64,000 nt of DNA from positions 88,828,270-88,892,269 of the forward strand of contig CM076850.1 in assembly GCA_039519185.1 (NCBI GenBank), in the 5' to 3' direction. A program made the position numbers and the translations under genes. The notes below the pieces were generated by a model. That model saw only the letters and a list, made by a program, of their open reading frames with translations, did no database searches and was not told the origin of the DNA. Origin of the DNA: Astragalus membranaceus. Its lineage: Eukaryota; Streptophyta; Magnoliopsida; Fabales; Fabaceae. Below, piece by piece: positions 1 to 12,400 of the stretch. How positions within the stretch are numbered: the stretch's first letter is position 1; every line of letters begins with the position of its first letter.

Positions 1-1073
1 AAATGAAATAAAATTTGGTTTTTTTTGACATTTTTGGGCTCAAAACAAATTAAATAGACAAAATAAAAAAAGAAGTTGAGCCAAATACAAAAGCGAAATC
101 GGGCCCAACTAGACAAATGCGCTAGAACGAGGCTCAAATAGAACAAATAGGCCCGCTAACACTAAAAATTAACTAGGAACCACGTTCGTGGGCCCGACTC
201 AAAATGATAAGCCCAATAGTGAGAAAAGCGACTTAAATAAGCCCGCTTAGGTTCAACTAGGCCCAAATATCAAGATTAAACTGAAGAATGCGCGAAAAGA
301 TCGATCATTCACACGCATGCCTAGCTTAAGTAACGGTATTTCGGCTTAATTGAACGGATAATTGAAATTGGCTTAAATAAAAAGAGGCTATTCTAACTAC
401 TCAAAATACAAATTAAGTAAAACAAGTGACTAGAAGAAGGCGGACAAAATTGGGGTATGACAGGCGCCAGATCCTGTGCCAAGAGGCGGCAGCCAAGACA
501 ACATGACAAGGCGCCCATGGCGCCCATGAGGGGGCCAGATCCTGCTCCAAGAGGCAGCAGCCAAGACAACATGACAAGGCGCCCACGAGGGCACCATCCA
601 CAACATGCACGCAGGGAACAACACTAGAGGGCCCCGGGAGGGCGCCTACTCTCAGGAACGAATAAGCGGCTAGCAAGGCGCCCACGAGGGCGCCAACATC
701 AGGATGTCTCAACACCATGACACAAGGCGCCCAGGAGGGAGTCAACATCAGGATATCTCAACACCATGGCACAAGGCGCCCAGGAGGGCGCCAATATCAG
801 GATATGTCGCCCTAGTTTGGTGCCTGGCACAAGGATTACACCAAGAGAGGTGTGAGTCACGGTCGCAACGAAGTGATCTTGTACGACCCGACAAGACAGA
901 GTAACGCATTACGGCAAAGAATTTTTTTTCTCTTTTTTACTCTAGAGAGTGGAAATGATAAAACACGGTTGTGACAAAGGCAGTGTCCCGCACGACTTCA
1001 CACATCCGGTAGACCGACGAAAATCCTTCAAGCCAAGACCATCCTCCGGAATAATCTCGGCTTGGGGGGCAAC
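1..1073 (+). mobile_element. Tat-lineage Ty3/gypsy element, non-coding 3' internal part
   Basis: This is the stretch upstream of a 3' LTR, in plus orientation. It contains no convincing coding sequence. The last 60 bases, about 1027-1073, are the reverse complement of the bases just inside the left LTR of the Tat-type element at 41780-46186, which identifies the family. A polypurine tract with a run of six G lies at 1061-1073, immediately before the LTR start TGTTCTG at 1074. The first 450 bases are AT-rich and scattered with short GGGCCCA/AGGCCC-type motifs. GC-rich GGCGCC arrays follow at 455-835. The element continues beyond the left edge. Family assignment rests on the partner copy, which has a gag fragment. 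Confidence 0.7.
455..835. repeat. GGCGCC-rich imperfect tandem repeats
   Basis: Units of roughly 40-70 bases carry one or two copies of a GGCGCC core separated by short variable text such as CATGG or CACGAGG, and alternate with AGATCCTGTGCCAAGAGG-like spacers. Long open frames here are by-products of the repeat and are not genes. The same core recurs at 15060-15530, 43750-44300 and 45420-45750. Confidence 0.8.
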
Positions 1074-1089
1074 TGTTCTGGACTGGACC
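1074..1089 (+). mobile_element. 3' LTR of the Tat element, first 16 bases
   Basis: This short piece starts TGTTCTG directly after the polypurine tract and ends GGACC, where the chromovirus inserted. The rest of the LTR resumes at 16763. Read across the insertion, the sequence follows the LTR copy at 41780-42154 in reverse complement. Confidence 0.8.
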
Positions 1090-1142
1090 TGTAACGCCCA
1101 AATATGTAATTAAATAATTTAATTAAATATTTGGGCGTTACA
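1090..1142. repeat. 53-bp palindrome made of two opposed LTR U3 ends
   Basis: The sequence reads TGTAACGCCCAAATAT and returns as ATATTTGGGCGTTACA around an AT-rich centre. The right half adjoins the polypurine tract and so is the U3 start of the minus-strand LTR. The left half is the same U3 start in plus orientation at the outer edge of the element. The two halves differ slightly near the centre. This is the left inversion junction. Confidence 0.8.
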
Positions 1143-1158
1143 ACTCTCCCCCACTTAG
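1143..1158 (-). other. Polypurine tract of the chromovirus
   Basis: On the minus strand this reads TAAGTGGGGGAGAGT, immediately downstream of the pol stop and next to the U3 start. It is the expected primer for plus-strand DNA synthesis. The same motif flanks each LTR of the inserted tandem array at 4124 and 6811. Confidence 0.8.
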
Positions 1159-1732
1159 AATGTTTTCGTCCTCGAAAACTCACCTGAATCAAACAGCTCT
1201 GGATAGGACTCCCGCATCTTACTCTCCAACTCCCAAGTCATGCTCTCACCGGCAGCTCCTAACCAGACCACATTCACCACTGCAATTTCTTTGCCTCTTA
1301 ACACCTTCACCTCATGTCCTTCAATCCGTACAGGCATCGTCTCCACGGTGAGATTATCCCGTACCTCCACCTCGTCCATGCGGACCACATGAGATGGATC
1401 TGAAATATACTTTCGAAGTTGCGACACATGAAACACGTCATGCAAATTCGAAAGGTTAGGCGGTAAAGCCACCCTATAAGCAACATTCCCGACTCTTTCT
1501 GAAATCTGATAAGGACCAATAAAACGAGGAGTGAGCTTCTTCGACTTCAAGGCACGTCCAACACCGGTCACCGGAGTGACTCTCAAAAATACATGCTCAC
1601 CCGCCTGAAATTCCAAATCTTTTGTCCTCTTGTCGTGATAACTCTTCTGACGACTCTGCGAAGCCTTCAACTTCTCACGGATCAACTTTATCTTCTCTGT
1701 TGTCTCCCGAACAATTTCCGGTCCAAGCACCA
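1155..1732 (-). pseudogene. Chromovirus pol, C-terminal part (integrase end and chromodomain-like tail)
   Basis: This is the terminal portion of the gypsy polyprotein, cut from its upstream part by the insertion that starts at 1733. It encodes the basic integrase C-terminal region with KLTPRFIGPYQI (GPY/F module), then NLHDVFHVSQLRKY, and ends with a tail containing VVWLGAAGESMTWELE, a degenerate chromodomain-like element. In chromoviruses such tails help direct integration to heterochromatin. The first codons of the open frame (1733-1766) are LTR sequence, not pol. Without the inserted DNA and one copy of its 5-bp duplication, the frame matches that of the part ending at 9496, so pol was intact here before the insertion. 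A stop codon just before the polypurine tract ends the frame. Confidence 0.85.
1728..1732. repeat. Target-site duplication CACCA, left copy
   Basis: The left copy of the 5-bp duplication made by insertion of the tandem LTR array. The right copy is 9496-9500. Confidence 0.85.
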
Positions 1733-4123
1733 TGTAACACCCTTTTTTCACCCATCGTTTATTCATAATTTATCAGAGTTTTTCGCGCCAAAAGAGTGTC
1801 GCATTTTTCAACGTAAAACAAAACCTCGTAGTTTTCTCAAAACATGCAGCGAAACTATTCAACATCGTTAAAAACATCAACAACTGACAAAGTGCAACGT
1901 GCACCAATTACTAAAAGATTCAACATCAACCGAAATATAATTAAAAAACAGTAATCGACCCTTCCCCAAGTGCTACCTATCAGAGCAGACGACACCAGAC
2001 AAAAGGAAGACTACAATCTTCACTCGGACTCACCTATAAAGTAACAACCACAAAAGGGGTGAGATTCCATACAATATAAGAAGTGTATGAAAGACCACAT
2101 ACAAAGCTCAAGACATCAATTAATCACAGCAAGCAACATCACTCTTAACAGTTAAGAACAGCTAAGTATACATTAACACGTCACTTTCACAACAACACAT
2201 CACTTTAACAACACATCACAATGGCCAAACAACTTCATTCAATCAGTCGTGCAATATGAATGCAATATGAGACTCAAGCAATGCACATGCATGTGGTACC
2301 AACCTACGTCACTGGCCAAAGGCCTAATTTCCGTCACTGGCACAATGGCCTAAAATATCGTCGCTGGCCAAAGGCCTAATTTTCTCGTCGCTGGCACAAG
2401 GCCTAATGTTCATGGTATGCATGCGACTCAATGATGTATGCACAACAGTCAAACAATCACACATCAACGTCACTGGCCATAGGCCTAATTCACATCACTG
2501 GCCGAAGGGCCTAAAACAATAGTCAACGCTGTAGTCCAACAATCACACATCAACGTCACTGGCCATAGGCCTACATCACATCACCTGTCCATAAATAGAG
2601 GCAACTCGTCGTCGTCATATAAACATCGTCGTCAACAATTACAACTTAAAAATTTATAGCGCTTTGGCCACATCACCACAATTTGCAACATCACAACAAT
2701 TTGGCTTAATCACATACTCAACATCATTTTAATTGACAACACCTAGGTCAGCACCTACCGGGCAGCCACACGGACGCCCAACAACCAACAATTATCAACC
2801 AACTAATTTAGCAAATTAACAATTAATAATTGACAACTTAATTGGAGCAACAAACCCCACAAAATTCGGACAGAATTATTAGTCATTTTGAAATCAAATC
2901 TTCTCCCTCAATTCTCAACGAAATTTAGCGAAATCAGTGCCTATTCAGTAGGAAATTAAGTCTACTTTCCAACAAAACAAACCCCACGAAATTTGGAGGA
3001 TCAGGGCATTCACAATTAGACAAAAACTGAACCTATATCCCAAACCGTCCCAGATTTTTGACCCAATTTGCAACCAAGAATTCTCCCATTATACTTATCC
3101 AAATTGAGTAAACTCAGTGCCTAATTTGTAGAAAATTGTGTCTAGTTTCCAGAAAAACAAACCACATAATTTTTAGACAACTATATTGTTCCCAGTTACT
3201 GTATAACCGAACCTATACTCAGATCGTTTCCAGAATTTTAACCTAACTTGCAACACTTTTAACTCGAGCTATACAACTCCAAATGCAACCAAACTAGCGC
3301 CAAATTAACAAGCATTAAGTCTAGTTTCTAAAAAGGTAAACCACATAATTTTCGGACTGCTAGATTGTTTCCAGAATACACGCAGAATGCGCCCTATGCG
3401 CCCTACAACCAGAAATTTTGTTAAAAATCAACAACACACAACACCAAACACCAACAATCACATCCAAATCATCATCAAACATGTTAATCATAAATTCTCA
3501 ACAACAAATCATCATATGGCAACAATTATTACTATGGGCATAACAACATATCATTTAGGCATAGGAATGTGAGGAAATCAAGCGTACATCAAATTACTCA
3601 ACAAGGCACACAATCATAGGGCATGCGATTTTTCAAGACAACAATATGGTGATCAAGACACCCTAAAACCCCACATGTAGATCCCTCATAAACCCTTATA
3701 TTGAATTAAATCCCACCCTTACCTTAGCTTGGAGAAAACGAAACCTTAGATTAGGAGATGTGTGAAACCCTAGCTTTCCTTCTCTCTCTCCTTGGTTGTA
3801 GATCACGCCTCTCTCTCTCTCTTCTAGCTTGTGGATCACGCCTTCCCTCTCCTCTTCTCACTTCTCTAATCCTTATTTTTCTTTTTCCTTCTAATGACAA
3901 CAAAACCCTAACCTAGCCCTTTTATAAACTCACTTAACCTCATGGGCTTTTTCTTATCTTATGTGAGCTAATCATGCGCCTCCACTAAACACTTCTAATT
4001 TACTAATACTAACACTAATAATTGGGTCCACATATACTAATAAATAATTATTTCTATTATTTCTACCACATAAATCCTAAATAATTAATTAAATAAATTA
4101 ATCAATTATTTTGGGCTGTTACA
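1733..4123 (-). repeat. LTR 1 of the tandem array (3' LTR)
   Basis: This 2391-bp LTR starts TGTAACACCC and ends GGGCTGTTACA. Seen from the plus strand it holds, in order: the U5 end, a conserved GGGGTGAGAT block near 2056, a minisatellite of TCACTGGCCAAAGGCCTAAT-type units (2308-2580), an AC-rich block, (CT)n tracts near 3780-3860, and an AT-rich U3 end. A small open frame at 3387-3572 recurs in all three copies and is not considered a gene. Confidence 0.92.
2308..2580. repeat. LTR minisatellite with GGCC-NNN-GGCC palindromic core
   Basis: Five to seven imperfect units of 25-40 bases contain CACTGGCCAAAGGCCTAAT or variants, with CGTCACTGG or CGTCGCTGG starts. Equivalent arrays occur at about 4995-5260 and 7680-7945 in the other two LTR copies. 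The GGCC pairs make each unit a small hairpin. Confidence 0.8.
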
Positions 4124-4417
4124 ACTCTCCCCCACTTAAAAGAATTTCGTCCTCGAAATTTACCCGCCTAAGCTAACATTCTTCCACTAACAAACTACAT
4201 ACAAGTTCACACAGAAACACAATAAAGCACACAATACCAGTAGGAGCATCTCCCCCACTAGTTCTCTTACCATCGGCGTTTTTTTCAGTTTACTTTTACC
4301 TGCAGGAGCATCACTACAACACAAACAATGGTTAGTAATAAAAGACAACACTCGACCGTCATACGACACAACGACTCGACAACTTGGCCGGACTAACCAT
4401 TGCTCTGATACCACTAA
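4124..4417 (-). mobile_element. Internal region 1 of the non-autonomous element
   Basis: This 294-bp region joins the far end of pol (sequence resembling 1143-1190) to a scrap of the gag zinc-knuckle linker (4240-4310 resembles 12535-12605) and then to the leader and primer-binding site (reverse complement of GCTCTGATACCA, 4402-4413). Everything between gag and the pol end is missing. A 75-codon open frame (4187-4414) covers the remnant but has no recognisable domain left. The second internal region appears identical. Confidence 0.88.
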
Positions 4418-6810
4418 TGTAACACCCTTTTTTCACCCATCGTTTATTCATAATTTATCAGAGTTTTTCGCGCCAAAAGAGTGTCGCATTTTTCAACGTA
4501 AAACAAAACCTCGTAGTTTTCTCAAAACATGCAGCGGAACTATTCAACATCGTTAAAAACATCAACAACTGACAAAGTGCAACGTGCACCAATTACTAAA
4601 AGATTCAACATCAACCGAAATATAATTAAAAAACAGTAATCGACCCTTCCCCAAGTGCTACCTATCAGAGCAGACGACACCAGACAAAAGGAAGACTACA
4701 ATCTTCACTCGGACTCACCTATAAAGTAACAACCACAAAAGGGGTGAGATTCCATACAATATAAGAAGTGTATGAAAGACCACATACAAAGCTCAAGACA
4801 TCAATTAATCACAGCAAGCAACATCACTCTTAACAGTTAAGAACAGCTAAGTATACATTAACACGTCACTTTCACAACAACACATCACTTTAACAACACA
4901 TCACAATGGCCAAACAACTTCATTCAATCAGTCGTGCAATATGAATGCAATATGAGACTCAAGCAATGCACATGCATGTGGTACCAACCTACGTCACTGG
5001 CCAAAGGCCTAATTTCCGTCACTGGCACAATGGCCTAAAATATCGTCGCTGGCCAAAGGCCTAATTTTCTCGTCGCTGGCACAAGGCCTAATGTTCATGG
5101 TATGCATGCGACTCAATGATGTATGCACAACAGTCAAACAATCACACATCAACGTCACTGGCCATAGGCCTAATTCACATCACTGGCCGAAGGGCCTAAA
5201 ACAATAGTCAACGCTGTAGTCCAACAATCACACATCAACGTCACTGGCTATAGGCCTACATCACATCACCTGTCCATAAATAGAGGCAACTCGTCGTCGT
5301 CATATAAACATCGTCGTCAACAATTACAACTTAAAAATTTATAGCGCTTTGGCCACATCACCACAATTTGCAACATCACAACAATTTGGCTTAATCACAT
5401 ACTCAACATCATTTTAATTGACAACACCTAGGTCAGCACCTACCGGGCAGCCACACGGACGCCCAACAACCAACAATTATCAACCAACTAATTTAGCAAA
5501 TTAACAATTAATAATTGACAACTTAATTGGAGCAACAAACCCCACAAAATTCGGACAGAATTATTAGTCATTTTGAAATCAAATCTTCTCCCTCAATTCT
5601 CAACGAAATTTAGCGAAATCAGTGCCTATTCAGTAGGAAATTAAGTCTACTTTCCAACAAAACAAACCCCACGAAATTTGGAGGATCAGGGCATTCACAA
5701 TTAGACAAAAACTGAACCTATATCCCAAACCGTCCCAGATTTTTGACCCAATTTGCAACCAAGAATTCTCCCATTATACTTATCCAAATTGAGTAAACTC
5801 AGTGCCTAATTTGTAGAAAATTGTGTCTAGTTTCCAGAAAAACAAACCACATAATTTTTAGACAACTATATTGTTCCCAGTTACTGTATAACCGAACCTA
5901 TACTCAGATCGTTTCCAGAATTTTAACCTAACTTGCAACACTTTTAACTCGAGCTATACAACTCCAAATGCAACCAAACTAGCGCCAAATTAACAAGCAT
6001 TAAGTCTAGTTTCTAAAAAGGTAAACCACATAATTTTCGGACTGCTAGATTGTTTCCAGAATACACGCAGAATGCGCCCTATGCGCCCTACAACCAGAAA
6101 TTTTGTTAAAAATCAACAACACACAACACCAAACACCAACAATCACATCCAAATCATCATCAAACATGTTAATCATAAATTCTCAACAACAAATCATCAT
6201 ATGGCAACAATTATTACTATGGGCATAACAACATATCATTTAGGCATAGGAATGTGAGGAAATCAAGCGTACATCAAATTACTCAACAAGGCACACAATC
6301 ATAGGGCATGCGATTTTTCAAGACAACAATATGGTGATCAAGACACCCTAAAACCCCACATGTAGATCCCTCATAAACCCTTATATTGAATTAAATCCCA
6401 CCCTTACCTTAGCTTGGAGAAAACGAAACCTTAGATTAGGAGATGTGTGAAACCCTAGCTTTCCTTCTCTCTCTCCTTGGTTGTAGATCACGCCTCTCTC
6501 TCTCTCTCTTCTAGCTTGTGGATCACGCCTTCCCTCTCCTCTTCTCACTTCTCTAATCCTTATTTTTCTTTTTCCTTCTAATGACAACAAAACCCTAACC
6601 TAGCCCTTTTATAAACTCACTTAACCTCATGGGCTTTTTCTTATCTTATGTGACCTAATCATGCGCCTCCACTAAACACTTCTAATTTACTAATACTAAC
6701 ACTAATAATTGGGTCCACATATACTAATAAATAATTATTTCTATTATTTCTACCACATAAATCCTAAATAATTAATTAAATAAATTAATCAATTATTTTG
6801 GGCTGTTACA
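4418..6810 (-). repeat. LTR 2 of the tandem array (shared middle LTR)
   Basis: This 2393-bp LTR serves as 5' LTR of the left unit and 3' LTR of the right unit. Differences from LTR 1 noticed by eye include a longer CT tract near 6500 and single-base changes near 4545, 5250 and 6650. Confidence 0.92.
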
Positions 6811-7104
6811 ACTCTCCCCCACTTAAAAGAATTTCGTCCTCGAAATTTACCCGCCTAAGCTAACATTCTTCCACTAACAAACTACATACAAGTTCACACA
6901 GAAACACAATAAAGCACACAATACCAGTAGGAGCATCTCCCCCACTAGTTCTCTTACCATCGGCGTTTTTTTCAGTTTACTTTTACCTGCAGGAGCATCA
7001 CTACAACACAAACAATGGTTAGTAATAAAAGACAACACTCGACCGTCATACGACACAACGACTCGACAACTTGGCCGGACTAACCATTGCTCTGATACCA
7101 CTAA
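6811..7104 (-). mobile_element. Internal region 2 of the non-autonomous element
   Basis: A second 294-bp internal region, apparently identical to 4124-4417, with polypurine tract at its left end and the primer-binding site complement at 7089-7100. The identical open frame lies at 6874-7101. Confidence 0.88.
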
Positions 7105-9495
7105 TGTAACACCCTTTTTTCACCCATCGTTTATTCATAATTTATCAGAGTTTTTCGCGCCAAAAGAGTGTCGCATTTTTCAACGTAAAACAAAACCTCG
7201 TAGTTTTCTCAAAACATGCAGCGGAACTATTCAACATCGTTAAAAACATCAACAACTGACAAAGTGCAACGTGCACCAATTACTAAAAGATTCAACATCA
7301 ACCGAAATATAATTAAAAAACAGTAATCGACCCTTCCCCAAGTGCTACCTATCAGAGCAGACGACACCAGACAAAAGGAAGACTACAATCTTCACTCGGA
7401 CTCACCTATAAAGTAACAACCACAAAAGGGGTGAGATTCCATACAATATAAGAAGTGTATGAAAGACCACATACAAAGCTCAAGACATCAATTAATCACA
7501 GCAAGCAACATCACTCTTAACAGTTAAGAACAGCTAAGTATACATTAACACGTCACTTTCACAACAACACATCACTTTAACAACACATCACAATGGCCAA
7601 ACAACTTCATTCAATCAGTCGTGCAATATGAATGCAATATGAGACTCAAGCAATGCACATGCATGTGGTACCAACCTACGTCACTGGCCAAAGGCCTAAT
7701 TTCCGTCACTGGCACAATGGCCTAAAATATCGTCGCTGGCCAAAGGCCTAATTTTCTCGTCGCTGGCACAAGGCCTAATGTTCATGGTATGCATGCGACT
7801 CAATGATGTATGCACAACAGTCAAACAATCACACATCAACGTCACTGGCCATAGGCCTAATTCACATCACTGGCCGAAGGGCCTAAAACAATAGTCAACG
7901 CTGTAGTCCAACAATCACACATCAACGTCACTGGCCATAGGCCTACATCACATCACCTGTCCATAAATAGAGGCAACTCGTCGTCGTCATATAAACATCG
8001 TCGTCAACAATTACAACTTAAAAATTTATAGCGCTTTGGCCACATCACCACAATTTGCAACATCACAACAATTTGGCTTAATCACATACTCAACATCATT
8101 TTAATTGACAACACCTAGGTCAGCACCTACCGGGCAGCCACACGGACGCCCAACAACCAACAATTATCAACCAACTAATTTAGCAAATTAACAATTAATA
8201 ATTGACAACTTAATTGGAGCAACAAACCCCACAAAATTCGGACAGAATTATTAGTCATTTTGAAATCAAATCTTCTCCCTCAATTCTCAACGAAATTTAG
8301 CGAAATCAGTGCCTATTCAGTAGGAAATTAAGTCTACTTTCCAACAAAACAAACCCCACGAAATTTGGAGGATCAGGGCATTCACAATTAGACAAAAACT
8401 GAACCTATATCCCAAACCGTCCCAGATTTTTGACCCAATTTGCAACCAAGAATTCTCCCATTATACTTATCCAAATTGAGTAAACTCAGTGCCTAATTTG
8501 TAGAAAATTGTGTCTAGTTTCCAGAAAAACAAACCACATAATTTTTAGACAACTATATTGTTCCCAGTTACTGTATAACCGAACCTATACTCAGATCGTT
8601 TCCAGAATTTTAACCTAACTTGCAACACTTTTAACTCGAGCTATACAACTCCAAATGCAACCAAACTAGCGCCAAATTAACAAGCATTAAGTCTAGTTTC
8701 TAAAAAGGTAAACCACATAATTTTCGGACTGCTAGATTGTTTCCAGAATACACGCAGAATGCGCCCTATGCGCCCTACAACCAGAAATTTTGTTAAAAAT
8801 CAACAACACACAACACCAAACACCAACAATCACATCCAAATCATCATCAAACATGTTAATCATAAATTCTCAACAACAAATCATCATATGGCAACAATTA
8901 TTACTATGGGCATAACAACATATCATTTAGGCATAGGAATGTGAGGAAATCAAGCGTACATCAAATTACTCAACAAGGCACACAATCATAGGGCATGCGA
9001 TTTTTCAAGACAACAATATGGTGATCAAGACACCCTAAAACCCCACATGTAGATCCCTCATAAACCCTTATATTGAATTAAATCCCACCCTTACCTTAGC
9101 TTGGAGAAAACGAAACCTTAGATTAGGAGATGTGTGAAACCCTAGCTTTCCTTCTCTCTCTCCTTGGTTGTAGATCACGCCTCTCTCTCTCTCTTCTAGC
9201 TTGTGGATCACGCCTTCCCTCTCCTCTTCTCACTTCTCTAATCCTTATTTTTCTTTTTCCTTCTAATGACAACAAAACCCTAACCTAGCCCTTTTATAAA
9301 CTCACTTAACCTCATGGGCTTTTTCTTATCTTATGTGACCTAATCATGGGCCTCCACTTAACACTTCTAATTTACTAATACTAACACTAATAATTAGGTC
9401 CACATATACTAATAAATAATTATTTCTATTATTTCTACCACATAAATCATAAATAATTAATTAAATAAATTAATCAATTATTTTGGGCTGTTACA
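7105..9495 (-). repeat. LTR 3 of the tandem array (outer 5' LTR)
   Basis: This 2391-bp LTR ends in the outer TGTTACA at 9495. Most of its private differences cluster in the last 150 bases (about 9340-9450), so that end differs slightly from the other two copies. Confidence 0.92.
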
Positions 9496-12400
9496 CACCA
9501 CACTCTCTCCGGACTCATACCAACACATCGGGGTTCTACACTTCCGACCATATAGTGCTTCAAAAGGTGTCATCCCAATACTAGAATGGTAACTATTGTT
9601 ATACGTGAACTCTATTAGTGGAAGGTAGGACTCCCACGAACCTCCTTGTTCCAAAACACAAGCCCTCAACAAATCTTCTAATGACTGAATCGTCCTCTCT
9701 GACTGACCATCTGTCTGAGGATGATATGCCGAACTCAACCTCAGCTTAGACCCCAACTTCTCTTGCAAACTCTTCCAAAAATCTGAAGTGAACCTCGGAT
9801 CTCTATCCGAAACAATACTCTTAGGAACCCCATGAAGCTTCACAAACTCCCGGATATAAATCTCTGCCAACTTCGACACCGGATACGTGATGCTGATAGG
9901 AACAAAATGAGACGATTTTGTCAACCTGTCAACAATCACCCAAATTGCATCATATCCTTTCGCAGTACTAGGCAATCCCATTACAAAATCCATCGAAATG
10001 CTATCCCATTTCCACTCCGGAATTTCTAACGGTTGCATCAGTCCAGCAGGCTTCTGATGCTCCACCTTTGACTTCTGGCAAGTCAAACATGCATAAACGA
10101 ACTGCGCCACATCTCGCTTCTTACCAGGCCACCAAAACAACTTCTTCAGATCTTGATACATCTTCGTAGCTCCTGGATGAATACTCAACTTACTTCGATG
10201 ACCCTCTTCTAAAATTGCTCTCTTCAGCTCTGCGTCTTCAGGAATGCGAATCCTATCACGGAATCTCAAAACACCATGCGCATCCAACTTAAAGTCACTA
10301 CCCTCAGGCAGATCATCCCCGACCATCAACTCCATCAACTTGATATCCAGCTTCCGGGCTTCTCTGATACTGTCAAGGAACTCATTATTAATCTTCAACA
10401 TACCCAACTTAACACATTGAAGCGACACTTCACAAACCAAACTCAAATCCCTGAATTCCTCAATCAACTCTAACTCCTTAGCCATCATTGCCGACATATG
10501 CAAGGACTTTCGACTTAAAGCATCAGCCACGACATTAGCTTTGCCTGGATGATAGTTCAAACCGAAATCATAGTCCTTCAACAACTCCAACCACCTTCGC
10601 TGCCTCATATTCAGCTCCTTCTGGTCAAACAAATATCTCAAACTCTTATGATCACTGAACACCTTAAATCTGGAACCATACAAATAGTGCCTCCAAATCT
10701 TCAGCACAAAGACTACTGCAGCCAACTCCAAATCATGCGTTGGATAATTCTTCTCATGAATCCTTAACTGCCTCGACGCATAAGCAATCACCTTCCCATT
10801 TTGCATAAGCACGCCACCTAGACCCATCTTCGAAGCATCACAATACACCACGAATGGCTCTCCCGGATTTGGCAACGTCAAAATAGGAGACGTCGTCAAT
10901 CTCTTCTTCAACTCAAGGAAACTTTCCTCACAACGAGCATCCCACACAAAAGCCTTACCCTTACAAGTCAACTGCGTCAACGGAAGGGCCAACTTAGAAA
11001 AACCTTCGATGAACCTTCTGTAGTAACCAGCCAACCCTAAGAAGCTTCTAATCTCCGTAGCCGACTTCGGACTCTCCCACTGCATCACGACATCAACCTT
11101 AGCCGGATCCACAGCAATACCACTACCAGAAATGATATGACCCAGAAAACTTACTTCTGACAACCAGAATTCACACTTAGACAGCTTTGCATACAGCCTC
11201 TTCTCTTTCAGGATCTCCAATACTAATCTCAAATGCTCCGCATGCTCTTCCTCCGACTTCGAATAAATCAGGATGTCGTCAATGAACACAACCACGAACC
11301 GATCCAAGTAAGTATGGAATATACGATTCATGTACTCCATAAATACACCCGGCGCGTTAGTGACACCGAACGACATCACCGAATACTCATAATGCCCATA
11401 CCGCGTCCTGAAAGCAGTCTTCTGAACATCTCCATCCTTCACCTTGATCTGATGATAACCTGATCTCAAATCAATCTTGCTGAACACTCGAGCACCCACT
11501 AACTGATCCATCAAATCGTCTATCCTCGGCAGTGGATACTTGTTCTTAATGGTCACCTTATTCAGCTGCCTATAATCAACACACAACCTCATGCTCCCAT
11601 CCTTCTTCTTCACCAGCAACACAGGAGCTCCCCACGGCGATACACTCGGCCTAATAAACTTCTTCTCAAGCAGATCTTCAAGTTGCTTCTTCAACTCAGA
11701 CAATTCTGACGCAGACATCCTGTACGGTGCCATAGACACAGGCCTCGTACCGAGTACAAGATCAATAGAAAACTCCACTTCCCTCTCAGGCGGTACACTA
11801 GGAATCTCATCAGGAAAGACTTCAGGAAATTCGCGCACCACCTGCAACTCTTCAATGATAGCTTGATTCTCAACAGACAGCGATGCCATCAGCGAGAATA
11901 ACTGAACTCCCTCATTTGCTAACTTCCGCAACCGACTAACAGATAACAAACCAGACTCTTCCTCTCCAAAGCTCACAGACTTGCGACGACAATCAATGCG
12001 AACATGGTTGTGCTCCAACCAGTTCATGCCCAAAATTACATCTAATCCATTCAGCGGAAAACAAACAAAGTCCACAACAAAGTCTCTGTCGAAGATCGAC
12101 AAGGGACACTGGGAACACACTAGAGAGGTAGTTACCGACCCCTTAGCTGGAGTGTCGACAACCATCTCTCCATTCATAGCAGACAATACAAGATTCAACC
12201 TCTTACAACAATCAGCAGCAATAAAGCAATGAGTAGCGCCAGTATCAATAATAGACTTTAAAGGAGTACCATTAATGAAGCACGTACCTCTAATGAGTCC
12301 ATCATCTTCAATAGGCTCTTCACCTGCCAAAGCGAACACTTTTCCACTGGACCTCTCTTTCTTCGGCTTCGGACACTGAGTACTGATATGCCCTCCTTCA

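Larger units (their letters stand above)
1733..9495 (-). mobile_element. Tandem non-autonomous gypsy element: three LTRs, two internal regions
   Basis: The array reads LTR (1733-4123), internal (4124-4417), LTR (4418-6810), internal (6811-7104), LTR (7105-9495), all in minus orientation, with CACCA on both outer sides. Each internal region has a tRNA-Met-type primer site on one side and a polypurine tract on the other but no functional coding capacity. The element therefore resembles a large retrotransposon derivative (LARD) mobilised by an autonomous relative. The LTRs differ by only a handful of bases by eye, which implies recent insertion. A single outer duplication around three LTRs points to one integration followed by unequal recombination, or to integration of a concatemer. 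Confidence 0.9.

Noticed and set aside
2308..2580. Regular short repeats that could be read as a CRISPR-like array
   Set aside because: Units vary in length and sequence, spacers are not unique, and the array lies inside a plant LTR present three times.
3387..3572. 61-codon open frame repeated at 6072-6257 and 8759-8944
   Set aside because: It recurs only because the LTR is triplicated. Its composition (Asn, Thr, His, Ile) reflects AC-rich DNA and no domain is visible.
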